A stretch of DNA of 64,000 bases from Phytophthora quininea (taxonomy: Eukaryota > Oomycota > Peronosporomycetes > Peronosporales > Peronosporaceae), in the NCBI GenBank assembly GCA_011947345.1, contig JAAVTG010000519.1, forward strand, positions 806,001-870,000, in the 5' to 3' direction. The notes below the pieces were generated by a model. It ran no database searches and was not told the DNA's origin. It worked only from the letters and a program-made list of their open reading frames with translations. Positions 44,365-56,719 of this stretch are shown here, in pieces (the stretch's first letter is position 1; each line of letters opens with the position of its first letter). The position numbers and the translations under genes are program-made.

Positions 44365-45691
44365 GCACAGACAATTCTCAATGTTATTGAACTGCTCCTC
44401 CAGCCAGGCTCGAATGTCGGGATTTATGCCGTAGAATCTTTGGTTCATTCTTCATTCGTGGTTTTTCGATAAATGTGAGCGAAGGAAGAGCGCAACTTCG
44501 AAATCGTTAGAGTTGACGGCCTTCTTTATAGCCGACATCAATTCTTCATCGTCCGGTACAAGATAAGGAAACAACCACCTAACGACATCGAGATGTCCTC
44601 TACTCGCTGCTTGCATGATCGGCACATTCCCCCAACTGGTTTGCATGGAGCCACTTCACCACTTTTAAATGCCCGTAATGAGCAGCGCGTGCCATCGCTT
44701 CGTCCGTGCAACCTTCACTGCGATTGCTATGCAGCCACTGGATAATTTCCAAATGGCCATTGCCCGCTGCTCCATCCATTGCTTCGGTTGTGCAACCATA
44801 GTTTTTCTCATGCAACCACTTGACGATTTCAAACTTGCCATGGGTGGCAGCGTCATTAATACTTGTCGTCTTGCGGCTTGAGCTGGCGTGAACATGCAAC
44901 CATTCCAACATTTCCAGAGCACCGTCCGCAGCCGCAGTATCAATCGCAACCGAAGTGTAGCCCTCAGATCGGTTCAACACCGGTCACTGGATGATCGTCC
45001 AATATATTTCGTCGTCTACAGGTTTCTGTTGACAGCTAGAGTCCGAGCTCCTTTGGATTAAATGTCGCGCTGCACGGAAGCTCACATTTACCACCTCGTC
45101 AACTGTAAGCGACAAGCATCCTTCAGAGCGATTCTCGTGCAGCCACTGCACGACTTCCAAGTGGCCATGGATAGCAGCCTCATGCATGGCTTTCGCCGTG
45201 CACCCTTCGGAGCGATGAGCGTGGAGCCACTTGACGATATTGAGGTGGCCATTTCCAGCAGCATGATCCATGGCCAATGTTGTGCAATATTTATGTTGGA
45301 TCGGATCATCATTCACGAAGCCATTGTTTTGTACTCGGGGTAGAATGTCCTCGTCGATACAGATTTCTGAAAAGTGGTCCAACAACCACTGAACCAACTC
45401 CATGTGACCTGGACAAATTGAACTAATCATGGACTTGGAGAAAACATATTGGTAATAGTGTGGTTCAGTATGCAGCAGTTTGGCAACACTCCAGCGAGTG
45501 CTGTGAAGATCTCGTAGACCCTTTTCCCACTGGAATTCCAAGAGATCCAAAGACCCAAAATGGCAGCAGCGGTCAAGAGGGAAATTTTGGACGAGCAATT
45601 CTGAGACGATAAGGCCGACGATCTCCGGGGCATTGGTGCTGGCCGATAACTTGTCCTGTAGGACGAGGTCGACGACAGCGAGGTGCAGCAT
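44365..45691 (-). pseudogene. ankyrin-repeat protein copy 1
   Basis: ATG 45691 begins MLHLAVVDLVLQDKLSA, then ankyrin repeats of the oomycete type with the recurring NRSEGCT and VVKWLHA-like blocks. The protein parallels the gene at 48963-51166 over its whole length but lacks about 200 residues in the middle. Two TGA codons lie in frame, at 44984-44986 (Trp in the family) and 44452-44454, after which homology continues to about 44365 (GINPDIRAWLEEQF). A frame change near 44620 needs one G fewer. In-frame nonsense suggests a true pseudogene. Confidence 0.75.
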
Positions 45692-45794
45692 GCCTGATTT
45701 TTTATTTTAAATTTTCGACGCCGTTATGCTAAAATGCCTCAGAACTTGGTCGTTTGGCATCAGGTTTTCCTAGAAGACTTGGTTCATTCCGAAA

Positions 45795-47886
45795 ATGGAG
45801 AGCATCAAGATCTTCCGCGCCGTTGTCGGAGAGACCACCGTGTTCGAGGTGGAGACCGATGAGGGTACATCCGTTTTCGCGCTGAAGAAGGCAATTAAGG
45901 AGGCGAATCCGGCTTCGATCACATGTGACGCCAAGGACCTGGAGCTGTATTTGACGAAGAAGATGAATGACGATTCAACGTGGGCCACGTCGTGGCTGCT
46001 GACGGAGAACCAGGTGAAGAAAGGAGAGACGCGTACCGATGATTTCATGGAACTGAGTGCGGGGGCTGAGCTCGTGGATACGGGGCTGTCTGCGAAGGTA
46101 GTGGAACGAACCGCTGTAGAGAAGCAGAAAGCGGTCAGGGGAGGGCCCAGTGAACGTACTGGTGGAGGTTTCGGGTGGCAGTGGTGTTGTAGTACCGCAA
46201 AGTAGCGTGCTCGGTTCGAGATCTTTGGAAGAACTTGGTGAGCTGTTCATGAGGACAATCGCTCAACCTATGTTTAAGAAGGTTAAAATTCACCCGAACC
46301 TGCTTGCCATCAGCGGACCAGTCAGAAACGACCAGTATCGCGTTCCATTAGAAAGTATTGCTGCTTTTGAGAAGATCGAGCGAGGCTTCTTGAGCGATGG
46401 TGCGCACTTGTTTGTGCTCTTTGGTCCTCGACAGTTCGGGAAAACGACGATTGCTTGCGAAATTTGCGCCTGGGTCAGCACCGAGTTGAACACCAAGTTC
46501 GTTTATATTGAACTGAATAAGGCGGACATGACGGATGAAACAACGTTTTGGAACACCATGGGGAAAGCTGTTGATGCGGAGAGCACTTGCACTGACTCAA
46601 AAATATACGTGGTGTTGGTTGCACAATGCTTCTCGTCTAGGTTTTACCTGGTGGTCGATGACATGGACAATCTTTTCCGTGATACTAAGGTGCTGACCGA
46701 TTTCCTCAACGTAATTCGGAAATGGAAATGCGTTCCCTACGTGGGTTTCTTGGAGTCGGAAGCCATGAGTTGCTGAGCCTCCATCTCCAATACCGTGGAG
46801 ACGCGCTGTCAAGCCCCTACAATGTTGTCGACGTGATTAAAATGCAAGCATTTTCAACAGACCAAATGCGTGGATTCTTTAAGCTCATCGAGCCGCGCTA
46901 CAAATTTTGTGATTGTGTTCAGTTGGAAATCATGCGGAATTCCAATGGCGCTCCTGGCGTGTTTGGCTCAATGATTGGATATACGATTGAATGTAGCAAC
47001 TGGAAAATGGAGGTGGCCGAATGGAAGCGTTGGTTCATGGTGCACGATTTTTCTGATTACCTGTCGCCCTGGAACTGGACGTATCAACGTGTACAAACGG
47101 ATCTGGACAAGCTCGGCAAAAAAGAGTGGGGTGCTCTGAAAGAAATACTGGCGGAAAACCACGGGGTCCGTGCAAACGATCCCCGCCTTAAGAAACTATT
47201 GAACATGGGGGGTGGCGGAGCAAAATACAGCAACAGCTTCTTGCCGAGGCAGCACGCCGAAGGTTGTTTCCCCATGATGCATCGCATGTGCGTTGAGGCG
47301 CAACCTACTCGAAAGATTAAACAGGCGGTGGATTGTACGGACGCGCTGACACTACTTTCCGCTGCTCTTCAATATGTGCACCCCGATGTTGTATTGCACT
47401 CTTTCGGGCAGAATGAAGAGGGTCCGAGCAAGTCCGGGACATTTTAGCAACGTCGCGTCAAACACATGGCATCCTCGAAGCGAAATCCCCAGGCAGCCAA
47501 ACGAGAGCAGACATTCTCATCACCAAAAGAAACGAGATTTCGCCGTTAGGATTCAACCTCAAGGCGGACGTAGCAGGAAAAATAATATCGCCGAGGCTGC
47601 GAAACTGGCCAATGAGAACAAGGAGCAGTTCAAGGTCAAGCGCATGATTGTCGTGAACTTTGTTCCGTTTGGGCATAGACCTTCCCGTGTGTATCGAGTG
47701 CGTGACTGCCCAGTTGAGGTCATTCACGTTTGTGCTGGCAGATACTACGATGCGTTCGATATCCACTATCTTCCGGAAGAACTGAGCGGTGACGAATACT
47801 TGGGAGAACTGAATGATTCACTGAAGGAGAAGGTCAAGGTCTGCGGCGTCAAATGCGTCGTTGAATCATCGGATAGAGAGGCATGA
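45795..47886 (+). CDS. Crinkler (CRN) effector with P-loop NTPase region, frame-broken
   Basis: ATG 45795 gives the CRN header: a ubiquitin-like fold (KIFRAVVGE, LKKAIKEANP, ITCDAKDLELYLTKK as the LFLAK-type motif), a WLLTENQVKKGE segment, then NVLVEV in place of the HVLVVVP junction motif. The C-terminal region has a P-loop (FGPRQFGKTTIA) and VVDDMDN, as in CRN proteins that carry an NTPase, and ends in EELSGDEYLGEL. CRNs act in host nuclei and modulate cell death. The reading frame breaks near 46137, 46751 and at two or more places after 47400. The first two are at G-runs. Whether the gene is functional cannot be told from this sequence. Confidence 0.85.
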
Positions 47887-48294
47887 AAGATCCGACGCTG
47901 CCTGTTTAAGAAGTGGGGCTAGTGATAGGCATCGCTCTCGATTCAAACTAATAGTTTGCCACCCGGCCAGACAGAATTGTTTTGTGTTTGCATTGCTAGC
48001 AGTTTCTCAGTAGTTTCATCTTTCTGTCTACTTGAAGAGTATCTGCAAGCGAAGGAAGTGGCACGTTGATGAGTTTACAATCATTAAATTGGATGGACCA
48101 AGTGCGACAACAGAAATTGCACTACCGAAAGATGGCACGCCTTCATATCCCCTGCACCATCACAATTGTCGTCAGGTATCGAAGTTGGAAATGAAAGCCC
48201 CTTTGAGCAAGCTGGGTATCAAAACTAACAAACTTCCACAAGTCAAAGTGTACCAAAATCTCTTCCAGACCTCTGTCCTGCATAAACGGCTTAG
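47887..48294. other. no gene recognised
   Basis: Downstream of the CRN gene I see only short ORFs and no motif. It borders the 3' end of HA copy 2. Confidence 0.4.
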
Positions 48295-48907
48295 TTATGA
48301 TTCGTCTGTTTTCCTCCTGTGTTGTGGGTTGTGCGCCATGATCCTACCAACACCAACGCCCCACATCCTCTTTGGCCAAGGAGCTTCCGATGGGATGACG
48401 AAGCTCAGAGGAGGGACGGCGTCATCACCAAAAAGCGTCTCGTAGATGTCGAGAAGCGGCTCAACATACTCCTTTCATGGCTCATCGTAGAGGTCAAATG
48501 AGTACCCCATGCCCTCCAAACGCTCGGCATCGCGACCAACCTTACGGAAATATGTCCCCTTCTGCTTGATGTCATACATTTTCATTCCTAGGTCAGTCTT
48601 CCACGAACTGGTTGGCCACGGAGCATGAGAAGGAACGACGAAATGTGCTGGAAGTCGGCAATGACCACTTTCCGCAACAAATACTTGCAGCGCAGGAAGA
48701 ATGCGCTCGTTCCGCATCGATACACTCCAAACCCACGAAAACCCAACTCGTCCATAATCTTACACAGGAAGGTCCACACCATCCCCATTGTTCGCAAGCG
48801 TTGAGCTGAAGCCTCTCGCTACCAGATCAGTTCGATCATTTTCCGCATGGCAGCTGCTAACCTGCTTGTCCTCGACGCCACGCGCGCCGCACCAGAGTGG
48901 GCAGCAT
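48295..48907 (-). pseudogene. HA-domain family copy 2
   Basis: The minus strand encodes the end part of the HA gene (MRNERILPALQVFVAESGHC, KMYDIKQKGTYFRKVG, ERLEGMGYSFDLYDEP, IPSEAPWPKRMWGVGVGRI). The leader ATG at 48907 is followed by a degraded presequence with several stops. One TGA replaces the Trp after LYDEP in the paralogue. Most repeats of the 41-kb gene are missing. In-frame nonsense and internal deletion mark it as a pseudogene. Its start lies 55 bases from the start of the divergent ankyrin gene. Confidence 0.8.
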
Positions 48908-48962
48908 TGATCTGCAACTGCTGCAAATGTAGTTTTACTGTACAGATCTAAAACGTATCAAA

Positions 48963-51166
48963 ATGATGAGAATGAGGCACCTCGCGGCTGTCCGTCTCGT
49001 GCTGCAGGACAAATTCTCGACCACGGCCAACGCCCCAGAGATCGTCGGCCTCATCGTCTCGGAATTCCTCGTCCAAGATTTCCCTCTCGACCGCTGTTGC
49101 CAGTTTGGATCGTTAGATCTCTTGGAATTCCTATGGGAAAGGGGCATACGAGATCTTCACAGTAGTGAATGGAGTATTGCCAAGCTCTTACATGCTGAAC
49201 CGCACTACTACCAATACATTTTCTCCAAGTCAATGGCGCAGTCGATTCGTCAAGGTGACATCGAACTGGTGCGGTGGTTGTTGGACCATTTTTCAGATTG
49301 TCGGATCGATGTGGACATTCTGCAAGTGGCGGCTAAAGGAGGACAGTTGCAAATATTGCAGGTACTAGAACAAGACCAACGGCATCGTCTTGTTTCGTGG
49401 GATGAATTGAGGCAGATGGAGGTGCCACTTGAAGAAGGAATCGAGTGGGGCAATGGACTGCTAAATGTGGCAGGCAATGAAGGACATTGGGACGTGGTAC
49501 ACTGGCTGGATGAACATGTGAGTACACCGGAAACGAGAACAAGAAACGATGTACTGGTGGATGCTGCGCTGCAGGAGTTGAATCTGGAGCAAGTGGAGTG
49601 GCTTATTCAAAATGCTTTTGGATGCAGTTGGATTGAGTTCCCAGAATGCACGCAAGAACAATGGCCGCGACTTGCGGAAATTGTGCATTATTTGCTAGAG
49701 GCACGAGATGATTTAGAAATTGATTTTTTTATTATGCAGTGGACTATGGGGCACGTTTCGGTGATCTTGAACTAGTGAGGTTGCAGCTACGATATATTGA
49801 TGAAAATGGTCATGGCCATGGGATGGAGCCGATCCTCCGTGCGCTGCAATCTGCAAGTGAACGTGGTCATCTTCCTGTAGTGCAATTTCTGCTATCGCAC
49901 TTGAATGAGCGAGGTTTTCTGCATGGGCCATCCAGCTCAATGATTGCGGCTGTCAAAGGAGGTCAACTTGGTATCGTTCGGACACTGTATGCACAGTATG
50001 GGAGCAATCCGGGGAACGACCTTTTTCGCGCTGATACTCGAGTCCTCGACGCCATGATTGGGTTTACCCCAACGACTGTCATGGATATTGCTGCCTCAGA
50101 AGGGCATCTGGAAGTACTTCAGTTCCTTCATGGCGTTGTTCCTCGAGCGCAAAACAAACGCAAGGAGCGAAGCGAAGATGCACCATCAGTACCGAAATAT
50201 TGCACGACATTGGCAATGGATCTTGCTGCTCGATTCGGACACCTCGACGTCGTCAAGTGGCTGCACGACAATCGATCTGAAGGGTGTACGTCGAAAGCAA
50301 TGCATAATGCCGCATCTCAATGCCACCTCGAAGTAGTCCAGTGGTTGCATCAGAATCGTTCTGAAGGGTGTTTGCCTTCGACAATTGACGATGTCGTTCA
50401 GAACTGTTATGCTAAACAGCGAATTGTAAAACACTGTGACTCGGACACACGTTGTCAGCACAAACCTGTGGATAAAGACAGAGACGAAAAGTATATGGAG
50501 GTCGTGCTATGGCTGGTGTCGAATCGGTCCGAAGGGTGCTCGTTTGTTGCGATAAGCACTGCAGCTGGTAATGGAGCTCTGGAGTTGTTGCAGTTGCTGC
50601 ACTCTGTAACTAGCGCAGATCGCACGGGAATGCCTATGGACGCTGCCGCTGCCCATGGCTGGTTTGACGTCGTCAAGTGGCTACACAAGCGTCAATACGG
50701 CTGCACGGTCAACGCCATCGACGGCGCAGCTTTCTACGGCCACTTGGAGATTATGCAATGGCTGTATGCGAATCGAAGCGAGGGTTGTACGGAAGAAGCG
50801 ATGGTGCGAGCTGCTCGTTGCGGATACTTGGAGATTATCAAGTGGCTACATGCGAATCGATTAACGGGCAACTCGAACCGTCCAATCCTGGAAGCAGCTC
50901 GACATGGCCATTTGAAAGTGGTTTGCTGGTTGATGGAGCACTTTTCGGTTGTCGACGAAGATGCCTTTCCGGCTATAAAGGAAGCTACTAGTGCTGGCCA
51001 CTTTGAAATCGCACTCTTCCTACACTCGCTGCTTCCAAAGAACACTGCTAGTATACAAGCTGAACAGCATTGGAGAAGCTACATCGACCAACACGCTGGT
51101 CGCAATCCGATCAACCAAGATATCCGCGCTTGGATAGAAGATCATTTTCTTGAGAACACAAGTTGA
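48963..51166 (+). CDS. ankyrin-repeat protein copy 2
   Basis: About 730 residues starting MMRMRHLAAVRLVLQDKFS. The N-terminal 100 residues (VGLIVSEFLVQDFPLDRCC, LLEFLWERGIRDLH, YYQYIFSKSM) are shared with copy 1. A dozen or more ankyrin-type units follow, with the WLH-x-NRSEGCT signature, to EDHFLENTS. These act as protein-binding scaffolds. The frame breaks once, at the seven-T run 49724-49730, where one more T restores it; the alternative of an intron ending ATTATGCAG does not keep the frame. No nonsense codons interrupt the repeats, unlike copy 1. Probably an intact gene. Confidence 0.82.
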
Positions 51167-51334
51167 CTTTCGTGGTTGTCAATGAATGAACTTACATACG
51201 TTAGTTCAACTTCATTACTTTCTTTGTATACTGTTTCCTATACTAAATGTCCTTAAAAGATTGCTACATTGATCAAGCCGGTGGTGGAGGATTAGCCATC
51301 AGTTCCGAATCTGCGCCCTCGAGTCACAGTCATC

Positions 51335-52519
51335 ATGTTGCACCGCGCCGTGCGTCGCGTCTCCTGCCGCTCTCCTCTGCGCCACTTCTCCATCGCCCCC
51401 GAGGTGGCCACGTCCCCCACCTCCTGCGGCTCCCAATACATCGAAGAAGAGTACAACGACTCGGCGCATCCGAGCGCTGTGTCAGGCGTGTACCAACTCC
51501 CAGGTACATTGCAACTGGAGAAGGGGAGCGGCTGGAGAGTCCTCACGTGGCCTACACCACGTACGGGACGCTGAACGCGGCGCGGGACAACGTGATCGTC
51601 TTGTGCCATGCGCTGACGGGCCACTCGCTGGTCCACCAGTACTGGGACGCCATGGTGACTCCCGAATGGACGGACAAGTACTTTATCGTATGCAGCAACG
51701 TGTTGGGCTCGTGCTACGGCACGACGGGGCCTGCCAGTATCAACCCAGAGACTGGACGTCTCTATGGTCCGGAATTCCCGGCCGTCACGCTGAGAGACGC
51801 CGTGGCACTGCAACGGCAGCTGCTGGAGGACGGACTCGGTGTCAAGCAGGTTCAAGCCGTGGTGGGGGCTCTCTGGGCGGCATGCAGACGCTGGAGTGGG
51901 CCTTCCAAGGACAAGACTACGTCAAGAGCTTCGTGGCCATTGCTTGCGGCGCGCAGCACTCGGCCTGGCAGATTGGCATCAGTGAACTGCAGAGACAAGC
52001 GATCTACATGGACCCCAAGTTCCGCAGTGGCTATTACGAAGCGAATGCCATTCCGGAACAAGGCCTTTCGTTGGCCAGACAGATCGCCATGGTGAGTTAC
52101 CGTACGCACGCAGCGTACGCTGACAAGTTTGGACGACGTGAAGAAAAGGAATGCGAAGTAGCCGACAAGCACGGACGCTTTGTAGTCCAGTCGTATCTGG
52201 ACTACCAGGGAGAGAAGTTTCTTTCTAGGTTCGATGTCAACTCGTACTTGGCGCTACTGCACATGATGGACACCCACGATGTGGGGCGGGGACGTGGAGG
52301 GATGGAGAAGGCTCTTAGCTCGCTGTCTCAGCCGGCACTGGTGATCGGTGTCGACTCGGACGTGTTGTATCCGCTGTCGGAGCAGAAACAGATCGCTGAC
52401 AGTCTCCCGAACGCCCAGTTCGCGTCCCTGTCGTCGCCTCACGGCCACGACGGGTTCCTGCTGGGCCAAAGGAGATCAGCGAGCTCACCAAGACGTTTTT
52501 GGCTGAGCATCTGGGATGA
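51335..52519 (+). CDS. homoserine O-acetyltransferase
   Basis: An alpha/beta-hydrolase of the MetX family: HVAYTTYGTLNAARDNVIVLCHALTGHS, the nucleophile elbow GGSLGGMQ, GAQHSAWQI, SDVLYPLSEQ with the catalytic Asp, and HGHDGFL with the catalytic His. It would transfer acetyl from acetyl-CoA to homoserine in methionine synthesis. The first 20 residues (MLHRAVRRVSCRSPLRHFS) are Arg-rich and look mitochondrial. Breaks at 51523-51526 (GGGG), 51864-51868 (GGGGG, just before the active Ser) and about 52468 are each repaired by one added base, giving the end FLAEHLG at TGA 52519. About 394 residues, normal for the family. Confidence 0.92.
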
Positions 52520-52883
52520 AGAGACTCCCCTTGAAAGGCCAAGACATTAGGATTGTAAGGACTCGGCAGGCTGCCCACCTCTCGCCCCGCAGAGCGGCGA
52601 CAGGTCGGTACGCCTTGCTATGAGTTTGGGGCGTATAAGGGATCAAGACGGAGAGCTCGTTCCTGTCGACCGGGCCCAATCGACTCACGATGATGAGGAC
52701 GATTCGGTTCGGCGATCAGCAGCGAAGACTCGCGGCCACATTACTGGCCCAAGCACTTGTAAAGAATCCCAACGGAAAATGTTGCTTTGCTACGCTGTGT
52801 TCTACTCTAACCTAACATGACAAACTTGTCTGTCTTCAAAATCTCTACCTCTACAATAAATTCCTGCTACTAGTACTATTCTC
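52520..52883. other. intergenic between convergent genes
   Basis: No ORF with recognisable content on either strand. Confidence 0.45.
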
Positions 52884-55872
52884 TCATGGCGACAAAGTCA
52901 CTCTCACTTGTGGACTTGTCATTCTTCCGCTGTGTTCATTGACGTCGTCGGACAGCAGCGAGTCGCGGAATTCGCTTAGTCCTGAAGGTTCGCGACGCTC
53001 TTGGTCTTGTTCTCGACACCACCGCAAGTTGAAAAGCACGAAGCACACGATGGTGCAATACACCAGAACCCCCACGGCTGCAGCGATGGCGAACGTCACC
53101 ACCCACAGCACCACAATCTCACTTTTTCCGTCACAAAGTTGGTCGTCGTGATCTGCGCCGCGACAAATCCACACGCGACGCACAGACCCAGGAGAACCAG
53201 CACAAGCACCACCCGACCCTTTCGAGTAGCGGGTTTTGTGCTGTAGCCTGCGAGCACAGGTCGGTGGGGTCCGTCACGACGTGCGAACAGCCCAAAGACC
53301 TGTCGATCTCGGTAGAACGTGACCAGCGGCTCAGCAAGCAGCACGACAATTGGGATGCTCGCTGCGAGAACGATCGCTGCCAACAGGAATGACTCGTGGT
53401 CGATGCCACAAGAACACTGCAACACTTCTCGAACGATACGGAACGTGATGTCATCGCCGCTGCTACTGCCCGAGATTGTGGTTGATTGCAGACGTCGATT
53501 GCTATTAGTTGAGGATTTCCCATCCGACCGCATGCAAAGACTCTCATCGGCAACAGACTCCACATCTAGTGCACAAAGGCGCAGTACGCAAGTTGTGCAC
53601 AGCCACGAGGTATTGCCAGCTAAATCCCATTCGTACTGGAACACCGTGGCGTTGCTGTCCTGACTCGATGAAGATGAGGAAACTGCTGACACATTCGCGG
53701 CGATCGTGTCGAAAGCGCCATTGTCCGCACTAAAATCCACTCGGAAATGGTCAAGACCTGGGTCGGGGCCCGAGAGCAGCGCGAGGTGCCACTCGATCAG
53801 CATAGTCGACGACAACGTGTACACTCCGCCGTTCACAGGCTTGGTCAAAGTCACTTTCACGGATGAGCTTTCGGACGAAGATCTGGACGCTAAGCCAGAA
53901 TTTGACGCCGATATTGAGTTCGATGTAGACGATGTAGAACTTGCTTCAGATTTCGCTGATGAAGCCTCGCTCGAAGGACTGGAAGTTGACGGTGATGAAG
54001 AAGGGGATGAAGACGGTGTGGATGACGATGCCGTTCCACTCGAAGCTTGAGATTGCTGCGAAGTATCTCCGCTAGAACCTGACGGTTGCTGTGTAGGATC
54101 GCCATTGGGCCCCGATGGTTGTGTGGTATCACCACCAGAAGCTATCGTCGAATACTGATTCTCTTTGGCCGCATGCCTGTCCGCTGCAATTTTGAGGATC
54201 TGGAATATCGCCTCGATCGCCGTGAACGTGCCGCTACCGGATCCAGTCGCCAATTGCATCGTTGGCTCACGCTTCTTGTCCAAGTAACAAACGTAGTCTG
54301 AAGCAGGAATGCACAAGCTGGTGTCTTTACTACAAGTCCATCCAGTCGGACACGAATGTTCACTTCCCCACAAGCACGTCTTTGAGATTTCGACCGGTAC
54401 GCACTGAGCTGATGAATTCCCATTCTTGCTTCCATTTGTGCAGGTAGAACCTTCAGCACACACTGCAGATTTTGCGCTACAATCTCCATAGAATGGCAAG
54501 CATTCCACACCGCCGTTTAACATTGATTCCATCCTCCTGCTCCCGCGGAGATATGAATTCGTCGCCATCGCTTGTGACTCAACTAATCGCCGGCTTATCA
54601 CTGCAACAGGTGCGTCCAACACGTCGCTACAGCAATCTCGAATCGCGTAAAGTCCACACAGCAACAAACCAACCACTGTCAATCACAGCAACGACAAAAA
54701 TGAGTAAAGTCAGCGCCTGTAGCAAGATCTCTACCAATGACCACGCACACAAAGCGACGAGAAGAACGAGGAATCGATCTCCACGTTTATACGGGTGATG
54801 TCGGTGAGCTGCGCAGATTCCAAAGAGCGGGTGGCCATTTTTCCTGCATCAAACATGTGAATATCGACATCAAACCTCACCATAGACTTCCAAACGTACA
54901 TGTAAATCCAGAGATCTGGGCAATACGACTTCCGCATCCGGACTCGTTGAGCTGCGAACGCTTCCTTTGCACGAGCCCCCGAGTCCATCGCTTCCAGCGG
55001 GTTGTCGTCACTTTCCGAGTCGTCGTCGTCGACTGCTGGAACACTGGGGACGACGCTGTGCGGTCCCTCCACCGGACGCAGCTCGCTCAGAATCCGACTC
55101 CGTCGCTTCTTCCGCCGCCGGTCCTTGGGCTTCTCGCTCAGGTCCCGTCCCCTTGGACTCCTCGCTGTCTCGACCTCGCGGATATTCCTCACCCGACGGA
55201 GGTCCGGTCACTTCTGGAGCCAACAAGGACCGGCGCGGCAGCATTTCGCCCAGAGATCGACGAGGAGGCTCCAGTGACGAACGTTTAGGCGCCGGAGACT
55301 TTGGCGACGGAATTGCCGTCGGTGGTGACGACGGTGGTGGCGGTGGTGGCGCTGCCGGTCGTCGGCGGAACGGCGGCAGCATCGGACGCGGCGTGTAGTC
55401 CGTCGTCTGCTGATCGTCTTCTGCGGGAGGTTCCATCCTTCCATGTACTTTCGAACGCTCGAATTCGATTTGAGCGAGTCTGACGTAGCGCGGATCGGAC
55501 CTGTGCCACGGTCGACTGTAGTCTCCCTGGCGTGGGCTGTTACCAACTCGTAGCAAGTCAACAGCCGAGCGGGCAAACTGCGTCAGTGTCCCTGGGCTCG
55601 TCTTCTACGCTACGATCTCCAGTGCTTGGATGGGTGCGGTCTCCACCGTGAGTAGCTTGCGGAATGGCTGCGAATGCCGGGGGGAAGGTCGTCGTTACCT
55701 CGACGCGCCCGAGCACCAAGTAAAAGGGAGAACAAGGCTCAAGGAACCGCGCGGTCACTTGCGCCAGCTGGATGGGAGCTGCCTCGACCAGCTTCATGCG
55801 CTTCCCGCTTGTCGCAATATCTCTGCAGGACGGCGCTCGAAGCATGCTCGAACGTTTTCGTGGTGTTGTCAT
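52884..55872 (-). CDS. large Ser/Thr-rich membrane protein with Cys-rich and Kre9-like regions
   Basis: In order from ATG 55872: MTTPRKRSS, LAQVTARFLEP and FYLVLGR; a basic and Pro-rich cytosolic part (PMLPPFRRRPAAPPPPPP); KSYCPDLWIYMYVWKS; transmembrane helices (LLVALCAWSLVEILLQ, LTLLIFVVAVID); a Cys-rich ectodomain (GDCSAKSAVCAEGSTC, CPTGWTCSKDTSLC); a long Ser/Thr stalk; a Kre9/Knh1-like beta domain (VTLTKPVNGGVYTLSSTMLIEW); two more TM helices; and a short tail. Breaks occur near 55590, 55190, 54770, 54680 and 53123-53127 (AAAAA). It may instead be two genes divided near 54.6 kb. Cell-surface or wall-sensing role is inferred from layout only. Confidence 0.5.
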
Positions 55873-56173
55873 GGCGGCGGCGGTGGTGCAGTCGATTTCT
55901 GCCCGCGTCGTCCACCAACGTTGGTATCCGATCAATCAAGTGTCAGGTATCATTTCGCCGGCGATTCATGGCTTCGGACGTCAAACAACACGTTCAGAAA
56001 TCGCCATCTCGAGTGGGTGCTGTTTCGGTGGCTGCTTGGACGCGATGCAGCGTGTTTTGCCATGTCGCGGCCTAGTAAAGAGAGAAAGCTCGATGAGAAC
56101 GTGGGTCGACTGGAGAGACCAACTGCATTGACGAACTAATGAAGTGGTGTCTCCAGCAACGTGGCGAGGCTAT

Positions 56174-56719
56174 CTACAGCTGCTTGACGAGTTTGTACAG
56201 CTCAAAGTACTTGTGCTGCTCCCAGAAGAACAAGTTCTGCTTGCTGTCGTGGTAACCCAAAGCTTCGTAGAACGCCAGAGCCGGCAAGTTCTTCGGGTCC
56301 GTACTCGTCGTCAAGAACAAGCTCTCGAGGCCGTGCTGCTTGGACCAAGTCTCGAGTTCGGCCATGAGTTTGCGACCGACGCCCATGCGGTGACAACTGG
56401 GTCAACAAACAACCGACGGACTTCTCTGGTGCCATCGGGTAGGGGCTTCACGCCAAGGATGCCCACGACTCTAGTCGAGTTGTTGGTTGTCGCTGTCGCG
56501 ACCCAAAAGTTGCCGCCAGGACCCATGTGGCTGGCTTTGATGTCGGCAAAGTCGGTGGTAAGGGACTTGCTGAGGCGTTCACCCCAGAGAAAATGATACT
56601 CGGGCCTTGCGTCGTACATATAAAACCCCAGCGAAGAGTTTGATGGCGGCGGCGTGGTCCTCTGGTCGATACTGACGAACTGCAATCGTTGGTCGAGGAG
56701 AAGTATCTTTGGTCGCCAT
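56174..56719 (-). CDS. GNAT-family N-acetyltransferase, tandem copy 2
   Basis: From ATG 56719 (MATKDTSPRPTIAVRQYRP) the fold continues with GGNFWVATAT, VVGILGVKPLP, EVRRLFVDP and the acetyl-CoA loop MGVGRKLMAELETWSKQHG, then LPALAFYEALGYHD and LYKLVKQL. It is about 65 percent alike to the next gene by eye. Breaks lie near 56625 and at 56399-56401 (CCC on the coding strand), where the paralogue has no break. The substrate is unknown. The leader before the ATG (CTTCATTCCAG) is shared by both copies. Confidence 0.82.

Noticed and set aside
49681..49738. Intron ending ATTATGCAG in ankyrin copy 2
   Set aside because: The only nearby donor (GTGCAT) does not give the correct phase, while one more T in the seven-T run restores the frame.
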